A stretch of 64,000 nt of DNA from Pontivivens marinum. Its GTDB lineage: Bacteria; Pseudomonadota; Alphaproteobacteria; Rhodobacterales; Rhodobacteraceae. The stretch covers positions 310,001-374,000 of the forward strand of contig NZ_OCTN01000002.1 of NCBI RefSeq assembly GCF_900231835.1. Direction: 5' to 3'. Below the pieces are notes generated by a model, which did not search any database, was not told the origin of the DNA, and worked only from the letters and a program-made list of their open reading frames with translations. The translations under genes and the position numbers were made by a program. Within the stretch, counting starts at the first letter, position 1, and each line of letters starts with the position of its first letter. Shown here in pieces: positions 1 through 9,304 of the stretch.

Positions 1-1
1 T

Positions 2-403
2 GACCCGCTGACAGTACCCACACCAACCACACCGAATTCCTTCCGCATGGTTCCTGTGATCGAGGGGTATGATCCTGTAACCGAGGAGCGGATCGACCTT
101 GCTTCACCGATCTACGACGCAAATCCAGCGCTGATTTCACAGGCTTTTGATGAGTTTGTGCTGCGCCAACCCCGCACCCAACGTATTGCAGGCACGCCAG
201 AAACTGGTTGGATGACCTATGTTCAACAGACGGAGTTAATGCGTTTTCCCGACTATATCTCGGTTCTGTTTTTGGATCTGGGAAATGGGCAGTCAACGGT
301 CGCGATCTTCTCGCGCTCGCGCTATGGCCGGTCCGATCTGGGCGTGAATGGGCAGCGTGTGGAACGTTGGTTGGAGCCATTAAGCTCGTTCGTGGCGGAG
401 TAG
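2..403 (+). CDS. DUF1499 family protein (5' end outside window)
   Basis: The reading frame is open from base 2 to the TAG at 401-403, so the gene starts upstream of the window and only the C-terminal ~133 residues are visible. A methionine at 47 is internal, because good-looking sequence (P-N-S-F-R) precedes it. The tail with [13 protein letters not shown] and [18 protein letters not shown] matches the conserved C-terminal half of the DUF1499 family, whose function is not established. It ends 38 bases before prfA on the same strand and could be cotranscribed. I cannot say whether a lipoprotein or TM signal was present at the missing N-terminus. Confidence 0.75.
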   Translation, partial: DPLTVPTPTTPNSFRMVPVIEGYDPVTEERIDLASPIYDANPALISQAFDEFVLRQPRTQRIAGTPETGWMTYVQQTELMRFPDYISVLFLDLGNGQSTVAIFSRSRYGRSDLGVNGQRVERWLEPLSSFVAE

Positions 404-441
404 GGCTTGACCATTGGACCTCGCTGGGGACAGATCAAGCA

Positions 442-1503
442 ATGATACCTTCAGATAAAATCGACGATATTCTGGGCCGCTTTGATTACCTCGAAGCGAA
501 GATGGCGACAGGTTTGAGCGGCGCTGACATGGTCGCGACCGCTCAGGAATATGCCGAGCTGCGTCCAGTGGTTGAGCAGGCGCGGTCCTATCGCACATTG
601 CTAAACGATATTTCCGGTGCGGAGGAAATGCGCGCCGATCCGGAAATGCGCGCAATGGCGGATGAGGAATTATACGAACTGCGCGGTTCGCTGCCCGAGG
701 TTGAGGCCGCATTACAACGCGCTTTGTTACCCAAGGACGCGGCGGATGCACGGCCTGCGATTCTAGAAATTCGGGCCGGTACTGGTGGCGACGAGGCGGC
801 GCTGTTCGCAGCCGACCTGTTTCGCATGTACCAACGGTTTTGCGAGGAAAACGGCTGGCGCGTTGAGGTCGTTGAGGAAGCATCAACCGAGTTGGGTGGC
901 TTTAAGGAGATTGTCGCAAATATTAACGGCGCCAACGTCTTTGCTCGTTTGAAATTCGAAAGCGGCGTGCATCGTGTTCAACGTGTACCAAGCACCGAAA
1001 GCGGCGGACGTATTCATACCTCGGCTGCGACAGTTGCCGTTCTGCCAGAGGCGGAAGAGGTTGATGTTGAAATCCGGAACGAGGATATACGTATTGATAC
1101 GATGCGTGCGAGTGGTGCCGGTGGGCAGCACGTTAACACCACGGATAGTGCCGTTCGGATCACGCATATTCCCAGCGGGATTGTGGTGACGAGTTCAGAA
1201 AAATCTCAACATGCCAACCGCGCAAAGGCGATGCAGGTGTTGCGGACGCGCCTATATGACATGCAGCGCGCCGCCGCGGATGCTGAACGCGCGGCTGATC
1301 GGCGCGGGCAGGTGGGATCGGGTGATCGTTCGGAACGGATTCGGACGTATAATTTCCCGCAGGGTCGCCTGACGGATCACCGCATTAACCTGACGCTGTA
1401 TAAGTTGGATCAAATTATGCAGGGCGATCTGACAGAAGTTATTGATGCGCTAACCGCAGCGGATGAGGCGGAGCGCCTGGCCGCGATGGCCGAACGTGCC
1501 TGA
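442..1503 (+). CDS. prfA: Peptide chain release factor 1
   Basis: RF1 recognises UAA and UAG stop codons in the ribosomal A site and triggers hydrolysis of peptidyl-tRNA. The 353-residue protein has the usual RF1 length. The GGQ catalytic motif is at residues 227-229 ([18 protein letters not shown]). The codon-recognition PxT motif appears as PST at 183-185, where E. coli has PAT. The start is set at ATG 442 because the frame further upstream overlaps DUF1499 and has no RF1-like sequence. The next gene, prmC, starts 8 bases before the prfA stop, the classic pairing of a release factor with the methylase that modifies its GGQ glutamine. Confidence 0.97.
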   Translation: MIPSDKIDDILGRFDYLEAKMATGLSGADMVATAQEYAELRPVVEQARSYRTLLNDISGAEEMRADPEMRAMADEELYELRGSLPEVEAALQRALLPKDAADARPAILEIRAGTGGDEAALFAADLFRMYQRFCEENGWRVEVVEEASTELGGFKEIVANINGANVFARLKFESGVHRVQRVPSTESGGRIHTSAATVAVLPEAEEVDVEIRNEDIRIDTMRASGAGGQHVNTTDSAVRITHIPSGIVVTSSEKSQHANRAKAMQVLRTRLYDMQRAAADAERAADRRGQVGSGDRSERIRTYNFPQGRLTDHRINLTLYKLDQIMQGDLTEVIDALTAADEAERLAAMAERA

Positions 1504-2305
1504 TATTGCAACGATTTTACGTGCTGGTGCCGCACGTTTGAATGCGGCTGGTGTGCCTGATCCAGCAGGTGACGCACGCCGATTACTGTCGCGACATGTC
1601 ACCGGAACTCTGGCCGCGATGATGCGAGATGAGATTGCGCCAGTTGTGGCGGAGCTGTTCGAGGCCGATATTGCGCAGCGTGAGAAGCGGCGGCCTGTCT
1701 CACATATCTTAGGCTGGCGTGAATTTTGGGGGAGACGTTTTGTTGTCACTCAGGATGTATTGGATCCGCGGCCAGACACTGAGACATTGATCGAGGCTGC
1801 GCTCTGCGGGTCAATCCCAACGCGAATTTTAGATTTAGGCACAGGTAGCGGCGCAATATTGGCTACTCTGTTGGCCGAGTGGCCACAGGCAACGGGGGTG
1901 GCAACGGATATTTCAGATGCAGCGCTTTCCGTAGCGCGTGAAAATCTGGCGTCACATGCGCCAAATCGTTGGCAGGCTATCCGGTCTGACTGGTTCACAG
2001 ATGTTACCGGAACTTTCGATCTAATCGTGTCTAACCCGCCCTATATTACAGCGGAGGCGATGAAGGGACTTGAGCCGGAAGTAACTGAGTATGAACCACA
2101 TTTAGCGTTATCCCCGGGCGGGGATGGCTTGGATGCCTATCGTATTCTGGCCCGCGATTTTCGGCAGTTTTTGGCCCCACACGGGCGCGCGCTGTTTGAG
2201 ATCGGGTATGATCAAGGTGATAGCGCTGCTGGATTGTTCACCCCAAACAGGGTCGAGGTTTTGAACGACCTGAATGGAAAGCCTCGCGTTCTTTCCGTCA
2301 CCTAA
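1496..2305 (+). CDS. prmC: Release factor glutamine methyltransferase
   Basis: PrmC uses S-adenosylmethionine to methylate the glutamine of the GGQ motif in RF1 and RF2, which raises termination efficiency. With a GTG start at 1496 the protein has 269 residues. An alternative ATG at 1463 would add 11 residues that read as prfA in another frame. The SAM-binding motif DLGTGSG is at 113-119 and the substrate-binding NPPY signature at 180-183. An N-terminal helical domain of about 100 residues precedes the Rossmann fold. It overlaps prfA by 8 bases and is translationally coupled to it. No clear Shine-Dalgarno sequence precedes the GTG, which fits coupling. Confidence 0.93.
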   Translation: MPDIATILRAGAARLNAAGVPDPAGDARRLLSRHVTGTLAAMMRDEIAPVVAELFEADIAQREKRRPVSHILGWREFWGRRFVVTQDVLDPRPDTETLIEAALCGSIPTRILDLGTGSGAILATLLAEWPQATGVATDISDAALSVARENLASHAPNRWQAIRSDWFTDVTGTFDLIVSNPPYITAEAMKGLEPEVTEYEPHLALSPGGDGLDAYRILARDFRQFLAPHGRALFEIGYDQGDSAAGLFTPNRVEVLNDLNGKPRVLSVT

Positions 2306-2382
2306 CTGCCGGCAATTAAATCTAGAATATCAACGCAATTGACGGCTTTGCACTTGTATTACCCAAGAAAGTTTCGATAATA

Positions 2383-2536
2383 AGAGGAGTTCCATCGCGG
2401 TGAGTGTATTTCCTGCGATGTGTGGAACGGAGCTTCGATCAGCGTTATCCGCTTATGCAAGACAGGCAAGTTGCCTGGACTGAGGCATCAGAAAGACCGC
2501 GATAGGCTTGGCCTCATGCGGCAGAAATCGGACAAG
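2383..2536 (+). other. Structured leader upstream of the DUF4167 gene
   Basis: The 231 bases between prmC and the DUF4167 gene hold no established gene. An interrupted hairpin pairs 2389-2398 with 2415-2428 (GTTCC/GGAAC and ATCGC/GCGAT, with a four-base bulge). A second hairpin has the stem CAGGCA...TGCCTG near 2464-2478, and a third is AGGC-TTG-GCCT just before 2516. AGAGGAG at 2383-2389 precedes a possible 27-codon ORF (GTG 2400 to TGA 2483) that runs through the first hairpin. This may be a regulated 5' leader, but the short ORF has no support beyond its ribosome-binding-like sequence. Confidence 0.3.
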
Positions 2537-3091
2537 ATGAGACAACCGAATAAAAACCGTTCGCGTAAGAACAACAGAAATAACAACAATAATAACAAAA
2601 ATATGGGCAACGTGACGAACCGTGTGTTCGACAGCTCAGGCCCCGAGGGGAAAGTGCGCGGTACGCCCTCGCAGATAGTTGAGAAATATCAGGCGCTTGC
2701 ACGTGATGCACAGCTATCTGGTGACCGGGTGAATGCGGAAAATTTCCTGCAACACTCGGAGCATTATGCGCGCCTGATGGCCGATGCGCAGCGCCAAATC
2801 GATGCACAAAATGCCAAGCGTGAAGCCGAACAGGCAGAACGCGCGCAACGTGAGGCTGAACAAGCCGAGCGCGCCGCAGCAGAACGTGCCGCCGCCGAGG
2901 CGAGCGAGGCTGAAGCAGCTGCCGCACAGCCAGAGCCTGCGCAACCTGCTGATGAACAACCAAATTTGGTTGAGACACCTGAGCAGGAAACACCAAAGCC
3001 GCGCCGGACACGTTCGCGCCGATCAAACCGCAGCAATGGTGGTGATGACGCACAGCAGGCAGAAGCCCCCGCACCAGCGGCAGAAGCTTAA
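2537..3091 (+). CDS. DUF4167 domain protein
   Basis: An alphaproteobacterial protein of unknown function, 184 residues from ATG 2537. The N-terminus ([13 protein letters not shown]) leads into an asparagine-rich stretch, then the DUF4167 core with [40 protein letters not shown] and QHSEHY. After the core comes a low-complexity Glu/Ala/Arg coiled-coil-like region and an acidic, proline-rich tail with a basic [11 protein letters not shown] patch. The start is chosen by the family's conserved MRQ-N-K beginning; an in-frame ATG at 2516 is possible. The basic N-terminus and location beside translation genes hint at RNA or ribosome association, but that is inference. Its 3' end overlaps the convergent rsmA by 4 bases. 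Confidence 0.85.
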   Translation: MRQPNKNRSRKNNRNNNNNNKNMGNVTNRVFDSSGPEGKVRGTPSQIVEKYQALARDAQLSGDRVNAENFLQHSEHYARLMADAQRQIDAQNAKREAEQAERAQREAEQAERAAAERAAAEASEAEAAAAQPEPAQPADEQPNLVETPEQETPKPRRTRSRRSNRSNGGDDAQQAEAPAPAAEA

Positions 3092-3924
3092 GGCTTCACC
3101 GCACGTGCCAAGGCGCAAAACTGTTCAAGACTAATTTCCTCCGCCCGTTGGGTGGGGGAAATGCCGACAGAGTTCAGCAAATCTTCGATATCGGGCCGTA
3201 GGCTACGCAGACTGGCGCGCAACATTTTGCGTCGCTGATTAAATGCACGCGCAACGATGTCATTCAACACACGACCATCCGCGGGATAGCGCGGTTCATC
3301 CAAGCGGGTCAGGTGAACAACTGCCGAGCTGACTTTTGGGGCCGGCGTAAATGCCTGTGGCGGCAGATGCATCACAATTCGCGTATCACAACGCCACTGC
3401 GCCAGAATGGCGAGACGGCCATAGGCCTTTGAGCCGGGTTTCGCTGTAATCCGCTCCGCCACTTCCTTTTGAAACATCAAGGTCAGGCTCTGCCAGAACG
3501 GCGGCCACTGTTGCGGTGTTAACCATCTTACCAGCAATTCCGTGCCGACATTATAGGGCAGGTTTGCAACAATACGGATCGGTGCGGTTAAATGCTCCGC
3601 CGGATTGATGGCCAGTGCATCGCCGTCAATTACTGTTAATCGACCGGGCGCGGCGGCTGATATTTCTGCTAGTGCGGGCAGACAGCGTGGGTCGCGCTCG
3701 ATCGCTACAACTTTGCGCGCACCCTCAACCAGTAACGCACGAGTTAGGCCGCCCGGACCAGGTCCAATTTCCAACACGTCGCATTGGCTCAAATCGCCAG
3801 CCTGGCGCGCAATTTTTCCCGTTAGGTTCAAATCCAGAAGGAAGTTCTGGCCGAGTGCTTTTTTCGCATGCAGGTCGTGATTGTGAATTACATCACGCAG
3901 CGGGGGCAGGGTGTCTAAGTTCAT
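3088..3924 (-). CDS. rsmA: 16S rRNA dimethyladenosine transferase (RsmA/KsgA)
   Basis: RsmA dimethylates two adjacent adenines in the 3' terminal helix of 16S rRNA late in 30S assembly. At 278 residues it has normal length. Visible signatures are the N-terminal ALGQNFLLD (23-31), the SAM-binding [10 protein letters not shown] (52-61) and the catalytic NLPYN (121-125). A C-terminal RNA-binding domain contains [13 protein letters not shown]. It is the last gene of the minus-strand lptF-lptG-lptD-surA-pdxA-rsmA run and its ATG overlaps the pdxA stop (ATGA). There is no room for a terminator, because its stop overlaps the convergent DUF4167 gene. Confidence 0.96.
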   Translation of the reverse strand: MNLDTLPPLRDVIHNHDLHAKKALGQNFLLDLNLTGKIARQAGDLSQCDVLEIGPGPGGLTRALLVEGARKVVAIERDPRCLPALAEISAAAPGRLTVIDGDALAINPAEHLTAPIRIVANLPYNVGTELLVRWLTPQQWPPFWQSLTLMFQKEVAERITAKPGSKAYGRLAILAQWRCDTRIVMHLPPQAFTPAPKVSSAVVHLTRLDEPRYPADGRVLNDIVARAFNQRRKMLRASLRSLRPDIEDLLNSVGISPTQRAEEISLEQFCALARAVKP

Positions 3925-4874
3925 TTGCGGCGCTCCGCCATAAGGGTGGCCATGTCCATCGCGGCGAACAGGCTGTCTGGACGGGCAATGTTCTTGCCCG
4001 CAATATCGAATGCAGTGCCGTGATCGGGCGACGTGCGAATGAAGGGCAAGCCGAGAGTGACGTTGACGCCGTCGTCAAAACTGAGTGTTTTCAACGGGAT
4101 CAGCGCTTGATCGTGATACATGCAAATAGCAACATCATAGTTCTGACGGGCAGCCGCATGAAACATCGTGTCCGCTGGCATTGGATCAGTCAGGTTGAAC
4201 CCTTGCGCCCGCAATTTTGTCAGAACGGGCATCAGCAATTCAATCTCTTGCCGTCCCATCACGCCACCCTCACCCGCATGGGGGTTTAAGCCCGCAATTG
4301 CGATGCGAGGTGAGGTAATTCCAAGGTCACGCCGTAATCCTGCATCGGTGACGCGGATAGTTTCCTCAAGCAATTCAGCGGTTAGCGCCTGCGGCACATC
4401 GGCAAGCGGGATGTGGATTGTGACCGGAACAACGCGCAGATCCGGTCCCGCCAACATCATAACGGGACGTGGCGCGCCAGATAGATGGGCGAGGAATTCA
4501 GTATGCCCAGGATGTGCGAAGCCACCACCATCCTTCAGGATTTTCTTGCTAATTGGCGCGGTGACCAGCGCGCTGACTTGACCGCTTTGGGCGAGGCGGG
4601 CGCCCTGTGTGATAGCCTCGATAACGCCCGATGCGTTTCGTGGATCGGGCGTTCCGAAATTCACCTCAGCAGATGTCGGTATGTTGAGGACGGGCAGGGC
4701 ATCAATGTTTCCCTGCGCATCCCGCACGGATGCCACGGCCACAGCTGGAACATCGAAGCGCCGCAAAATATCCGCGCTGCCAATTGCGAGGAAGCGATGT
4801 GTCTTACGCCTCCACGCTGCGGCGGCAAGTTCAGGCCCGACCCCCGCAGGATCGCCGAGTGTCAGGGCCAACAT
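3921..4874 (-). CDS. pdxA: 4-hydroxythreonine-4-phosphate dehydrogenase
   Basis: PdxA oxidises 4-phosphohydroxy-L-threonine in the DXP-dependent route to pyridoxal 5'-phosphate. It is 317 residues, slightly shorter than the E. coli enzyme, starting directly at the conserved [14 protein letters not shown]. The metal-binding histidine regions are visible (HPGHTEFLA at 121-129 and [12 protein letters not shown] further on), as is the C-terminal [17 protein letters not shown]. It shares a 1-base TAATG overlap with surA upstream and a 4-base overlap with rsmA downstream. The surA-pdxA-rsmA order is widespread in proteobacteria. Confidence 0.95.
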   Translation of the reverse strand: MLALTLGDPAGVGPELAAAAWRRKTHRFLAIGSADILRRFDVPAVAVASVRDAQGNIDALPVLNIPTSAEVNFGTPDPRNASGVIEAITQGARLAQSGQVSALVTAPISKKILKDGGGFAHPGHTEFLAHLSGAPRPVMMLAGPDLRVVPVTIHIPLADVPQALTAELLEETIRVTDAGLRRDLGITSPRIAIAGLNPHAGEGGVMGRQEIELLMPVLTKLRAQGFNLTDPMPADTMFHAAARQNYDVAICMYHDQALIPLKTLSFDDGVNVTLGLPFIRTSPDHGTAFDIAGKNIARPDSLFAAMDMATLMAERRK

Positions 4875-6076
4875 TAGCGAGTCTCAACAATGGCGTCGCG
4901 CAGCAATTCCTGCATGTAACCATCGGCATAGGCACCAATCCGGTTTGCGAAAATCTGATCTTGAACAACGCGACGCGTCTCCTCGTCAAGCTCGACATTC
5001 CGCGAACAGATCACAATGATCGAGAGGCTATCGCCGGTCCGAATAGGCTGACTGACCGATCCAGTTTGGGCTGTCGCGATCACGGAAAACAGCGCCGGCG
5101 AAATACCCGCCAATGTAACGGGACCAACTGTGCCACTACCCTCGCCAAAGGAGCCAGCCTCGACATCACTGCAAGTCTGAATTTCACGGCGAGCGGCCAG
5201 TGCGGCAGTCCGTGCAGCCTCCTCACCCAGTGATAGAGGGAAGGTCGCGCGGGCATATGTAAGTGTAACGGTATCATTATCCTGCGCAGCGATCTGGCGC
5301 TCACCATTTACGGCGAGCAGTGATACGCCGCGTGTGATCGGGATGGGGCGACTGACACCACCAATATCAATCAGATCAACCTCCGCGCGCATTGCTGGCG
5401 GCAGATCGGTCACTGCAATCCAGCCAATTTCCCCTCCGTTACTGCGGGTTGGGGTGCGGCTGTACTGGCGGGCGGCGGCGGCGAAGTCACCACCAGCTTG
5501 CAGTTCGGCGGCCAGTTCAACGATTAGCTCTCTGGTGCGAGCCTCGCCGCGCTCGGCAAATGGAATTGCGATCTCTGCGAGCAGAACCTCACGCGTTGTG
5601 CCGGTGGCGTTCAGCAGAACAGCCTCCTCCAGATCGGTTTGATCGGGAATTGCGCGGCTGCGGAAGCGAGCCTGCATTGCCTGCTGCCAGCCAAGTTGCG
5701 CGTCGATTTGCTGCATCACAGTATCAACATCGATGCCGCCGCGGCGCAATGCGGCGGTAAAACCCTCAGGGCTTGCATCGCGGGCTGCGGTATAGCTCTC
5801 AAACGCGGCGCTGATTTGTGCATTGCCGATATCAATACCCAACCGGTCTGCCTCCTGACGCATCAGGGCTTCCTCGGTCAGATCCTCGACAACGCGATCA
5901 TCCAGCAGATCCCCATCCAGGCCATAGGCACGGTATAGCGCACGGCGCTGTGCCAGATCATAATAGGTGATCATATCCTCGTTCACGATGATCGCAGGTG
6001 CGAATGGCGTGCTTTGCGCGTTAACGGGGGCGGCGGTCACAATGACTGCGGCCAAAAGGCTCAGAAATCGGGTCAC
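4874..6076 (-). CDS. surA: SurA-type periplasmic chaperone / peptidyl-prolyl isomerase
   Basis: SurA escorts unfolded outer-membrane proteins, including LptD, across the periplasm. The 400-residue product starts with a signal peptide (MTRFLSLLAAVIVTAAPVNA, cleavage probably after AQA-like residues near 20). It continues with the SurA N-domain (IIVNEDMITYYDLAQR) and a parvulin-type PPIase domain in the middle (FAAAARQYSRTPTRSNGGEIGWI). A weaker second half ends in a C-terminal helix. It lies directly downstream of lptD, a known SurA client, with a 14-base gap, and overlaps pdxA by one base. Divergence from gamma-proteobacterial SurA is high, so assignment rests on domain order and context. Confidence 0.88.
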   Translation of the reverse strand: MTRFLSLLAAVIVTAAPVNAQSTPFAPAIIVNEDMITYYDLAQRRALYRAYGLDGDLLDDRVVEDLTEEALMRQEADRLGIDIGNAQISAAFESYTAARDASPEGFTAALRRGGIDVDTVMQQIDAQLGWQQAMQARFRSRAIPDQTDLEEAVLLNATGTTREVLLAEIAIPFAERGEARTRELIVELAAELQAGGDFAAAARQYSRTPTRSNGGEIGWIAVTDLPPAMRAEVDLIDIGGVSRPIPITRGVSLLAVNGERQIAAQDNDTVTLTYARATFPLSLGEEAARTAALAARREIQTCSDVEAGSFGEGSGTVGPVTLAGISPALFSVIATAQTGSVSQPIRTGDSLSIIVICSRNVELDEETRRVVQDQIFANRIGAYADGYMQELLRDAIVETR

Positions 6077-6090
6077 GTTAAGTCTCCAAC

Positions 6091-8205
6091 TCAGATTCCG
6101 CAGGACCGGCGGCGGCGTTCAGCCGCGTCGCCCTGCGTGCCAAGGCCGGCAAGACGCATGGTCAGGCCAAACTCGGTCGATGGTTCCACGTTATTGGAAG
6201 TGGTAAAGCGGCGCGACACTGAAAACTCGAATGTTGCGCATTCATTACCCCAGGTTAATCCTGCATCGGCAGAAATAAAGGCGTCATTTTCTAGATCACG
6301 GCGAAAGCCTAGTTCGCCCGACCAATTGTCGTCGATCTGGTATTCCATATCCATCACCAGCTCTGCCCGATCAACCACGGATGTCGCATCCGCCCGCAGA
6401 TAGACATAGGTGGAGCTGAACGAAACATCCGCACCGGTATAGTCGAATTGAAGCTCGGTCCGACTAAGCTCAAAATCATCATCCGCCAGCGCGCTGCCCG
6501 AAAATGAAATAGTGTCCGTCGCGTCATAGCCAAACGCGACCACGTAATCAGAGTTCAGACCGTCCAGACCTGTACTGTTGGCAAAACTGGCCAGTGGCTT
6601 ATCACGAAACACACGACCGACAGTACCGGTCAGGTTTCTACCGCTGGGGGTAATGCTCTCATACCGCAAGCCGACATTGGCATAGGTTCCCGTCTCGTAC
6701 CGATCGGTGCCGGGGAAGCGGTTTGTGGAGAACAGGCTGGTCTCGTCAAACTCGACCAGAACGCTATCCTCGTTTGGAATGTCGTTGATGTTGCCGCTTT
6801 GCTCACCATGAACCAGCTGCAAAATCGGCTCGACAATCTGCGTCAACTCGGCTGTTCGACGAACAAAGGGCATGCGAAATTCCATACCAACAGTTGAGCG
6901 TAGGCGCGTTTCATCCACGTCGCCCAATGTCGCGTCATTGCGCACCGAATAGATGTCACCCGACACATCGGCAAAACCGCGCAGCACCAGACCCGGTTCC
7001 GTCACATAGCTTTGATCCAAGCCCGCACCAACGGTTGCGCGGGACAGGTCGCGGCCTCTCGTGCGTGTATAGGACAGGATATCGGCGTTTACCTCGGCCC
7101 GCGCAGTGCCCAGATCAAAGGATTGGCGATATTCCGCCTCGGGCAAAATCATAGGCACGGTATCCTGCGATTCCGTGGTGCGCAGGCTGTCGAAATAAAC
7201 GGTCGATACGGTCCAGAAGCTGTTCTGCTCGAATTTCTCGAGTGATAATTCGGATGTAATCCGGTCATCATCAGAATAGCCAAAGGCCGTCAAAAACGCA
7301 TCGTCTGAAAGCAGCGTCATATCAATGCGGCCAACCACATCGAAGCCCAGCTCGTAATGCCCAACCGCGCTGAGATATCCGCGCATGTCGCCAACATCGT
7401 CGGATTGCAGTTTGCTGACGCCGCTCAGCTCCAGCTCACCCCGATCAAAGACGCGGCGGTATTCAGCCTCAAGCAGCACGCCTTCCTCAGCAGTAGTGAA
7501 GGGGGTAAGCGTTGCGTCGCTGCTATCATCAATGACGATATGATAGGGCAGTTTGAACCCGAACCCGTAAATATCCGAGCTGTTGAATTCAGGGCTTAGA
7601 AAACCGCTGGCCCGATCAACCGAGGGATCAGGGTGCCGGAAATAGGGAAGGTATAGAACCGGTACGCCGAACAGTTCGAACACCGCGTTTTCATAGTGGA
7701 ATTCCAGCTCCGTCGAATCGCGCACCACACGTTCGGCCCGAATGGACCAGATCGGGACGGGGTTTTCCTCGCAAATGGTGCAGCTAGACGCGACAATCTG
7801 GTTCATAACCGTGAAGCGCCCATCGACCTGCTGCGCAGTGGTCGCTGCGACCTGTAGCTGATTGTCGATCAAAGCGCGGGCACCGGCGATCACACCTGCC
7901 TGCAAACCGGAATCTAGCTCAGCGAAATCGGCGTATAGGACCAGCGCGTCACCCTGCTGGATCGTCATCGCGGCGGGTACACTGACCGTTCCGTCAGTCT
8001 CGTTATAGATCAGGCGGTCGGTTTGCAGAGTGGTTTCGCCACGAATAATCGTAACGTTCCCCTCCGCAATCAGGGCTCCAGTTTCCGCGTCCACGCTAAT
8101 GCGATCTGCCACCAATGCGACTCGATCGTTCTGCTGCGCAAAGGACGGCACGGCGATCGCCATAGCGACCGCGAGGGTACAAAAGAGTCGGGGCAGTCTA
8201 TCCAT
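6091..8205 (-). CDS. lptD: LPS-assembly protein LptD
   Basis: LptD is the outer-membrane beta-barrel that, with LptE, inserts lipopolysaccharide into the outer leaflet. The 704-residue protein starts at ATG 8205 with a signal peptide ending near SFA-QQ (residue 23). The N-terminal OstA-like domain reads RVALVADRISVDAETG and EGNVTIIRG. The barrel follows, with alternating aromatic beta strands (e.g. LYLPYFRHPDPS). Cysteines at 142 and 145 and a C-terminal pair could form the periplasmic disulfides seen in LptD proteins. A longer open frame runs upstream but reads as lptG in another frame, so 8205 is preferred. The start overlaps lptG by 8 bases. Confidence 0.93.
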   Translation of the reverse strand: MDRLPRLFCTLAVAMAIAVPSFAQQNDRVALVADRISVDAETGALIAEGNVTIIRGETTLQTDRLIYNETDGTVSVPAAMTIQQGDALVLYADFAELDSGLQAGVIAGARALIDNQLQVAATTAQQVDGRFTVMNQIVASSCTICEENPVPIWSIRAERVVRDSTELEFHYENAVFELFGVPVLYLPYFRHPDPSVDRASGFLSPEFNSSDIYGFGFKLPYHIVIDDSSDATLTPFTTAEEGVLLEAEYRRVFDRGELELSGVSKLQSDDVGDMRGYLSAVGHYELGFDVVGRIDMTLLSDDAFLTAFGYSDDDRITSELSLEKFEQNSFWTVSTVYFDSLRTTESQDTVPMILPEAEYRQSFDLGTARAEVNADILSYTRTRGRDLSRATVGAGLDQSYVTEPGLVLRGFADVSGDIYSVRNDATLGDVDETRLRSTVGMEFRMPFVRRTAELTQIVEPILQLVHGEQSGNINDIPNEDSVLVEFDETSLFSTNRFPGTDRYETGTYANVGLRYESITPSGRNLTGTVGRVFRDKPLASFANSTGLDGLNSDYVVAFGYDATDTISFSGSALADDDFELSRTELQFDYTGADVSFSSTYVYLRADATSVVDRAELVMDMEYQIDDNWSGELGFRRDLENDAFISADAGLTWGNECATFEFSVSRRFTTSNNVEPSTEFGLTMRLAGLGTQGDAAERRRRSCGI

Positions 8206-9304
8206 CCTCAAGGTGTAGCAGAAGGCTCGTCGCGAGCAACAGTGCAGCAACAGGCGGCACCCATGCAGCAACGAATACCGGAATAGTACCGGCCGCGCCA
8301 AGGGCTTGGGTAAAGTCTGACAGGAAGAAAATGCCAAATCCGACGATGACGCACAGCAAAACCCGCACACCAACCGAGCCAAAGCGCACATGGCGCATTG
8401 AGAATCCGGCGGCAATCAGTACCATCGCGGCAAACATCAGCGGTCGCGCCAGTTCGGTCTGCATGTACAGCCGGTGGCGTACCGATGAAAATCCTGATGC
8501 ATCAAGGGTATCGATGAAATCGCTAAGGTCCCAAAAGCTCAACGCTTGCGGGTCGGCGAAGCTTTCCAGAATACGGCTGGAGGTCAGGTCCGTCGGCACC
8601 TCAATCGCATCAACATCACGGCCACGGACCATGGCAAAGGCGCCCTCACCGTCGATATCCCAGATGCGGGCGCGTTGAACCTGCCATGCACCGGGGGACA
8701 GGGTCGCACTGCGCGCAGACATCCGCCGATCCAGCACACCATCAACGTCGAACTCAAAGATCGAGACGCCGATCAGCTCCTCACCATTAGCCGAGGCGCG
8801 GGTGGCGTTGATAACCGTCTGCCCCTCAGGACTGGATTGGCGCAGCCACAGCCCCTCAGCCGACAGGGAAAGCAGGCTTTCACGCCCATCAAAATGGCGA
8901 CTGTCCAGAACCTCATACCGTGCAAGAGAAGTCGCCGCGATAGGGTTCCAGACGGAAAAGGTTAGCGCGCCCAGCACGATAGCGCATAGAACCGGCATCC
9001 TCAGGATACGCCAAACCGACAGTCCCGCAGCGCGGATCACCACCAGCTCCGATGAGCGGGCCAAGCGCAGGAATGCAGCCAACGAACCCAGCAGCACGAT
9101 AAAGGGCAGCGTTTCCGATAGAATAGAGGGCGCATGCAGCATCGCCATGGTCAGGATCGGGGCAGGGTCTGCACCAACGGCCAGACGCTCACCCGATAGC
9201 TCCACCAAATCCCCGACAAGCACGAGGATCAACGCCGCACCGAGCGCCATTATCAGCCCTGCCAGATGCCTGCGCAGGATATAGAGGTTCAGTGCGCCGA
9301 TCAT
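8198..9304 (-). CDS. lptG: LPS export permease LptG
   Basis: LptG is one of the two inner-membrane subunits of the LptB2FG ABC transporter, which extracts LPS from the inner membrane. It has 368 residues, with three TM segments in the N-terminal third (about 14-34, 60-80, 100-120), a periplasmic beta-jellyroll region and three TM segments at the C-terminus. The YjgP/YjgQ family feature LYILRRHLAG is near the N-terminus and MRHVRFGSVGVRVL precedes the last TM pair. It overlaps lptF by 4 bases (ATGA) upstream and lptD by 8 bases downstream. The gene is called G rather than F from gene order and similarity. Confidence 0.92.
   Translation of the reverse strand: MIGALNLYILRRHLAGLIMALGAALILVLVGDLVELSGERLAVGADPAPILTMAMLHAPSILSETLPFIVLLGSLAAFLRLARSSELVVIRAAGLSVWRILRMPVLCAIVLGALTFSVWNPIAATSLARYEVLDSRHFDGRESLLSLSAEGLWLRQSSPEGQTVINATRASANGEELIGVSIFEFDVDGVLDRRMSARSATLSPGAWQVQRARIWDIDGEGAFAMVRGRDVDAIEVPTDLTSSRILESFADPQALSFWDLSDFIDTLDASGFSSVRHRLYMQTELARPLMFAAMVLIAAGFSMRHVRFGSVGVRVLLCVIVGFGIFFLSDFTQALGAAGTIPVFVAAWVPPVAALLLATSLLLHLEDG

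Noticed and set aside
2339-2362. TTGACG...TATTAC as a promoter for the DUF4167 gene
   Set aside because: The spacer is only about 12 bases, too short for a sigma-70 promoter.
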